Assembly (NCBI GenBank): GCA_023129355.1
Contig: JAGMCC010000039.1
Span: 1 to 9,214, forward strand
Source of the DNA: Dehalococcoidia bacterium
Lineage (GTDB): Bacteria; Chloroflexota; Dehalococcoidia; E44-bin15
Length of the DNA: 9,214 nt
Direction: 5' to 3'
The notes under the pieces were generated by a model that saw nothing but the letters and a program-made list of their open reading frames with translations, had not been told where the DNA came from and made no database searches. The translations under genes and the position numbers were made by a program. Positions 6,930 to 9,214 of this stretch are shown here, piece by piece (the first letter of the stretch is position 1; the number at the start of each line of letters is the position of its first letter).

Positions 6930-7296
6930 TGGGCTTGCCTCCCCGATTCATCAATTTCTTCGAAGCCCTGTGGTTCACCATCTTCCTTACCACGATAGGC
7001 ATCAGATATAGCGGCAGCCCCGGCAGCAAAGCCTTTGTCATGCCCAGGTGTGGCAGCAGCCATACAGTCAGAGCGGCATAGCAGGCGAAGATCGGCAGCA
7101 GCAAGATGACGCACTTCGCATATGTGAGGCTGCCATCCACCCCACTCACTCGATACATCAGTAAAACGTTCAACAGAAATAGTACGGGAAGATTGGCTAC
7201 AAAGGCTGCCAGAAAAGTATTCCCCCGACTGCCCATATAGGCCACCGATGCCACTACAGCACCGCCGATCACAAAGTAAAGTAGATACTGCAACAT
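6922..7296 (-). CDS. Small four-helix membrane protein (resembles DUF3147/GlpM-like)
   Basis: This 124-residue integral membrane protein has four predicted transmembrane segments at about 3-21, 27-48, 61-80 and 86-104, followed by a basic tail (VRKMVNHRASKKLMNRGG), which by the positive-inside rule puts the C-terminus in the cytoplasm. The pattern FVIGGAVVASVAYMGSRG, AAFVANLPVLFLLN and YAKCVILLLPIFACYA recalls small membrane proteins of the DUF3147/GlpM-like group, whose function is not established. The assignment is from memory of the pattern. The ATG at 7296 has GGGAG about 6 nt upstream. It is the first gene after the promoter and overlaps treT by 8 bp, so the two are made together. A role linked to trehalose or osmotic balance is only implied by this position. 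Confidence 0.65.
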   Translation of the reverse strand: MLQYLLYFVIGGAVVASVAYMGSRGNTFLAAFVANLPVLFLLNVLLMYRVSGVDGSLTYAKCVILLLPIFACYAALTVWLLPHLGMTKALLPGLPLYLMPIVVRKMVNHRASKKLMNRGGKPNA

Positions 7297-7406
7297 CGCC
7301 TGCTCCCTGGTTTATTCCTGGCCCTTCTCGGGGCTTGACAGCCTGCAAATTTTGTGCAACAATGTTGGCATGAGTTTTCAAGAATATAGTTACATGAACT
7401 ATCTTA

Positions 7407-7424
7407 CATGGCAACACAGCCATG
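7407..7424. repeat. Inverted repeat CATGGC-N6-GCCATG in the leader
   Basis: Perfect 6-bp arms (CATGGC 7407-7412, GCCATG 7419-7424) are separated by AACACA. The site lies about 110 bp upstream of the membrane-protein start, inside the predicted untranslated leader of the treT series. It could be a regulator site or a small RNA hairpin. No T tract follows in the minus direction, so a terminator is unlikely. Confidence 0.3.
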
Positions 7425-7490
7425 AAAGGTTATACCTGATACACTATGCCAGATAATTTATGCTTCTTTTATATAACATGAAATACCTTT

Positions 7491-7532
7491 CAAGTATTAT
7501 TATGCACAACATTTAGGGTTTGTCAAGTACTT
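7491..7532. promoter_or_regulatory. Candidate operator: CAAGTA repeats overlapping the promoter
   Basis: CAAGTATT (7491-7498) and CAAGTACT (7524-7531) are direct repeats 33 bp apart, about three helical turns, so they face the same side of the DNA. The second lies in the perfect palindrome AAGTACTT (7525-7532) overlapping the -35 element. The first is the right half of AATAC-N7-GTATT (7482-7498) next to the -10. Such an arrangement would let a dimeric winged-helix protein occlude the promoter. The adjacent regulator gene is the obvious candidate (inference). Confidence 0.35.
7499..7526 (-). promoter_or_regulatory. Sigma70-like promoter for the treT series
   Basis: On the minus strand a perfect -35 TTGACA (7526-7521) is followed after 16 bp by CATAAT (7504-7499), a 5/6 match to TATAAT. 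Transcription would begin near 7492 and leave a leader of roughly 195 nt before the ATG at 7296. It lies within the divergent spacer, only 34 bp from the start of the winged-helix regulator gene. Confidence 0.55.
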
Positions 7533-7560
7533 TTGGAGCCAATTTCGGAGGATTTTTTAA

Positions 7561-7887
7561 ATGGCTGAATGGGGCTTTATCACAAACCATGGGCTAGCTC
7601 TAGCTGCCGTTGCCCGGCATCCGCGCAGCACAGCTAGAGAGATCGGCGACGCTGTCGGCATCACTGAGAGGGCAGCTCACAAGATCATCAATGACCTTGA
7701 GGCGGAAGGTTACATCAATAAGGCCAAGGTTGGGAGGCAGAACCACTATCGAATACATTCGGCCATGCCTCTTAGGGAAGAGGCGAGCGACGCCGCTGTT
7801 GGGGAGCTACTTGTAATGCTGGGTTGGAAGCGGCGGAAGAGGCGAGCCAAAGGCACTGCTACGAAAGAAGGCAAAGAGCATTCTTGA
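7561..7887 (+). CDS. Winged helix-turn-helix transcriptional regulator, 108 aa
   Basis: A single winged-helix DNA-binding domain of MarR/ArsR-like type. HGLALAAVARHPRSTAREIG (10-29) gives the first helices. DAVGITERAAHKIINDLEAE (30-49) contains the recognition helix, and GYINKAKVGRQNHYRIH (50-66) forms the beta-hairpin wing, ending with the R-x-x-H/N-x-Y-x-I pattern usual in these proteins. The C-terminus carries a short helix and a strongly basic tail (KRRKRRAKG, 90-98). No effector domain or metal-binding cysteines are visible. The ATG at 7561 follows GGAGG with 9 nt spacing. It diverges from the treT series and its spacer carries repeats over that promoter, so autoregulation plus control of the trehalose genes is a reasonable inference. 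Confidence 0.75.
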   Translation: MAEWGFITNHGLALAAVARHPRSTAREIGDAVGITERAAHKIINDLEAEGYINKAKVGRQNHYRIHSAMPLREEASDAAVGELLVMLGWKRRKRRAKGTATKEGKEHS

Positions 7888-7963
7888 ACAGGTGTTGTTC
7901 CTTACTAGATGATGGCATAAAGTTGTCCATTACAGGCGTAGACAAAGGCTCTTCTTTAACGCA

Positions 7964-8617
7964 TTATCCCTGATAGCCGCTGTGGTTTCTGCCTTGCATG
8001 ATTTCCTGCGGAATAAGGTCAGAGACCTTTGCTATAACAACACAAGTTGCTGTATCTGCTGCGCCATAGTAGACGAGAACCTCATCATCGTCCTCAAGCA
8101 CCTCCTTATCCACGCTAGGCACAGCACCGCAGGTAAATACCACATTGGGAACATAGCATCCCTATTTACCAAGCTCACAGCTTTCCTCAGGTTCCAATAT
8201 GTGATTTGGCGCGCGATAGAGCAGCTGTCCCGGGTCATCCAGTCCCATCAGCAGCACACCCAACTGGTAAATGCAGTAGGGGTCAACTCCATGATAGATG
8301 AAGAGCCAGCCATACTTGGTTTTAATAGGCTGAGACCCTCCGCCAACCTTGAATCCATCCCAGGCTATCCCTGCTCCCGGGCCTAATAGTATCCGATGCT
8401 CCTCCCGGGGCCAGAGGCAGCCCAGATACTCAGAGGAAGAAATCCAAATGCTCGGGTCAATCCTATGATACATTACGTACCGTCCGTTGAACTTCTGTGG
8501 AAACAGGGTGGCATCCTTGTCCTCAAAGCCGGGGAATGCAAGCTGACATCTTTCCCACTTTTTCCAGCGACGGTTCAGGAAGTCCTCCACATCGATCGAA
8601 GCCAGCGCGATTTTCAT
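7964..8617 (-). pseudogene. GH130 glycoside phosphorylase remnant with in-frame amber stop
   Basis: From the ATG at 8617 the frame gives clear GH130 (mannoside phosphorylase family) sequence: DKDATLFPQKFNGRYVMYHR (33-52), PSIWISSSEYLGCLW (55-69), GGGSQPIKTKYGWLFIYHGV (92-111), LLMGLDDP (122-129) and HILEPEE (139-145). A TAG at 8162-8164 then interrupts the protein. In the same frame the family's next conserved block follows: YVPNVVFTCGAV, then EVLVYYGAADTATCVVIAKV, up to a TAA at 7964-7966. The interruption is therefore a single nonsense codon, not a frameshift. The N-terminal third is also missing, including the region with the E-D-P-R motif and its catalytic Asp, and the upstream DNA does not encode it in any frame. 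Relatives are about 300-350 aa; here only 217 codons remain. The enzymes act on beta-mannosides using phosphate. Inactive as it stands. Confidence 0.82.
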
Positions 8618-8695
8618 CAGTTGTCAATGGCATTCAGTCAATGCTCGCCAGCGGTTATTTCTGGGCGGTAGCTTCGGTGATAAGCAATGATGTCT

Positions 8696-8718
8696 GAATC
8701 GTGACAATTGCACGATTC
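8696..8718. repeat. Perfect 8-bp inverted repeat GAATCGTG-N7-CACGATTC
   Basis: The arms GAATCGTG (8696-8703) and CACGATTC (8711-8718) are perfectly complementary across ACAATTG. The 23-bp size suits a dimeric regulator site. Read on the plus strand it is followed by GCTATTTTGTT, so a weak terminator-like hairpin is also possible, though no plus-strand gene ends nearby. Confidence 0.45.
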
Positions 8719-8869
8719 GCTATTTTGTTCAACCTGGTAACACCGTGGGGTCGGTCGAGGGGTTAAGGATTAAGGTAGCAGCATAGAAATAATCTCATAA
8801 ACCACTATCGATCAGCACGAATCAAGCTCTTAGTGGGAAAGGATTGGTATGCAATTTCCTCTCAAAATC

Positions 8870-8888
8870 GTGTACAATGTTTGTACAC
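8870..8888. promoter_or_regulatory. Perfect 19-bp palindromic operator candidate upstream of the dehydrogenase
   Basis: GTGTACAATGTTTGTACAC consists of perfect 8-bp arms around TGT. It lies about 150 bp before the dehydrogenase start and contains TACAAT, a possible -10, so a bound repressor would block initiation. The symmetry and size are those of a typical dimer-binding operator. The cognate regulator is not identifiable. Confidence 0.5.
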
Positions 8889-8955
8889 TTACCCTGGAGC
8901 AATAAAGCCAGCCGGTATATAGGCGAGGTCGGTGATACTCTAGGGAAGGGGGAAT

Positions 8956-9015
8956 ATGCTGAATAGTAGGGCTAGACTCATTAAACTATTTCTAGTAAAA
9001 ATAATCGCTCTTTGA
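8956..9015 (+). CDS. Possible 19-residue leader peptide
   Basis: An ATG at 8956 preceded by AAGGGGG opens a 19-codon frame, MLNSRARLIKLFLVKIIAL, ending at TGA 9013-9015, 21 nt before the dehydrogenase start. The peptide is basic, then hydrophobic. The purine-rich SD is good but close to the ATG. It may be a translated leader coupled to the dehydrogenase, or chance. Confidence 0.22.
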   Translation: MLNSRARLIKLFLVKIIAL

Positions 9016-9036
9016 GGGCAAAAAGGAGGCTTTCCG

Positions 9037-9214
9037 ATGGTTGAGAAGGGTAGAGCAGCAGTATATACGGGAATGGGACAGCCCATGGAGATCAGGGAGT
9101 ATCCGGTGCCTGAACCCGAGCCGGGAGCCATCCTGATCAAGGTGTCAAGGGCCAACATATGTGGCTCAGACCTTCACCTGTGGCGGGGGGATATTAACCT
9201 CACTGCCCTGGGTG
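9037..9214 (+). CDS. Zinc-dependent alcohol dehydrogenase (MDR family), N-terminal part (cut by window edge)
   Basis: The first 59 residues of a medium-chain dehydrogenase/reductase. They begin with the usual N-terminal strand (GRAAVYTGMGQPMEIREYPV), then VPEPEPGAILIKVSRANICG and SDLHLWRG. ICGSDLHLW contains the first catalytic-zinc cysteine (C43) with the G-S-D-x-H pattern of threonine/sorbitol-type and related MDR enzymes, which oxidise secondary alcohols or polyols with NAD(P). The nucleotide-binding domain and the structural-zinc cysteines lie outside the window, so the substrate is unknown. The ATG at 9037 has a very strong SD, AAGGAGG with 7 nt spacing. The gene stands alone on the plus strand behind a long regulatory spacer containing a palindromic operator candidate, so it is probably controlled on its own. 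Confidence 0.85.
   Translation, partial: MVEKGRAAVYTGMGQPMEIREYPVPEPEPGAILIKVSRANICGSDLHLWRGDINLTALG

Larger units (their letters stand above)
8618..9036. other. Gene-poor spacer upstream of the dehydrogenase
   Basis: About 420 bp with no substantial gene. It holds two perfect inverted repeats and one possible 19-codon leader ORF (described separately), and presumably the promoter of the dehydrogenase gene. A TACAAT (8873-8878) inside the second inverted repeat could be a -10, but no good -35 is placed for it. The missing 5' part of the GH130 gene is not recognisable here. Confidence 0.45.

Noticed and set aside
6848..7423. Minus-strand frame of 191 codons
   Set aside because: It overlaps the membrane protein and the start of treT in another frame; it has no domain, while the alternative frame gives a coherent four-helix protein with an SD.
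7885..7905. GAACA-N5-TGTTC as a terminator after the regulator gene
   Set aside because: The stem is only 5 bp, AT-rich, and lacks a following T run.
7982..8386. Plus-strand frame of 134 codons
   Set aside because: It is antisense to the GH130 remnant, whose conserved blocks are on the minus strand; no SD and no recognisable motif.

Overview
The window looks bacterial. Several genes have strong Shine-Dalgarno (SD) sites (AAGGAGG type), one promoter is sigma70-like (perfect TTGACA), and base composition is moderate. The gene content (TreT-type trehalose synthase, two GT4-like glycosyltransferases, GH130 and debranching-enzyme remnants, FmdB-type zinc ribbon, winged-helix regulator) would suit an environmental bacterium such as a member of the Chloroflexota. 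That placement is a guess from gene style, not a phylogenetic result. There are no rRNA or tRNA genes, CRISPR arrays or intact mobile elements.

Layout. From 7296 down to about position 1 almost everything is on the minus strand. A sigma70-like promoter (7499-7526) precedes a compact series: a four-helix membrane protein, treT (8-bp overlap, probably translationally coupled), a helix-hairpin-helix/iron-sulfur protein, a 30-residue lysine-rich peptide, the C-terminal third of a debranching-type glucosidase, a small Cys/His zinc-binding protein, a doubtful small ORF, and an FmdB-type zinc ribbon broken by one missing base. After a gap come a small MscS-like channel, a complete GT4-like glycosyltransferase and the start of a second one that runs off the left edge. 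On the right, a plus-strand winged-helix regulator (7561-7887) diverges from the treT series. It faces a GH130 phosphorylase remnant (7964-8617, minus) that lacks its N-terminus and carries an in-frame amber. A 419-bp gene-poor stretch with two perfect inverted repeats then leads into a zinc-dependent alcohol dehydrogenase cut by the right edge.

Functionally, trehalose synthesis, a mechanosensitive channel and sugar transferases in one neighbourhood suggest osmolyte or stress carbohydrate metabolism (inference). The winged-helix protein is the natural candidate to regulate the treT series, because its start lies 34 bp from the promoter and short CAAGTA repeats flank that promoter.

The other theme is decay. 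Four loci look broken: the debranching fragment, the FmdB frameshift, the GH130 fragment with a nonsense codon, and an unidentified coding remnant at 566-760. I did not find a convincing new multi-gene system. The most uncommon items are the iron-sulfur HhH protein with a variant cysteine spacing, the small Cys/His protein, the lysine-rich micropeptide and the palindromes upstream of the dehydrogenase.
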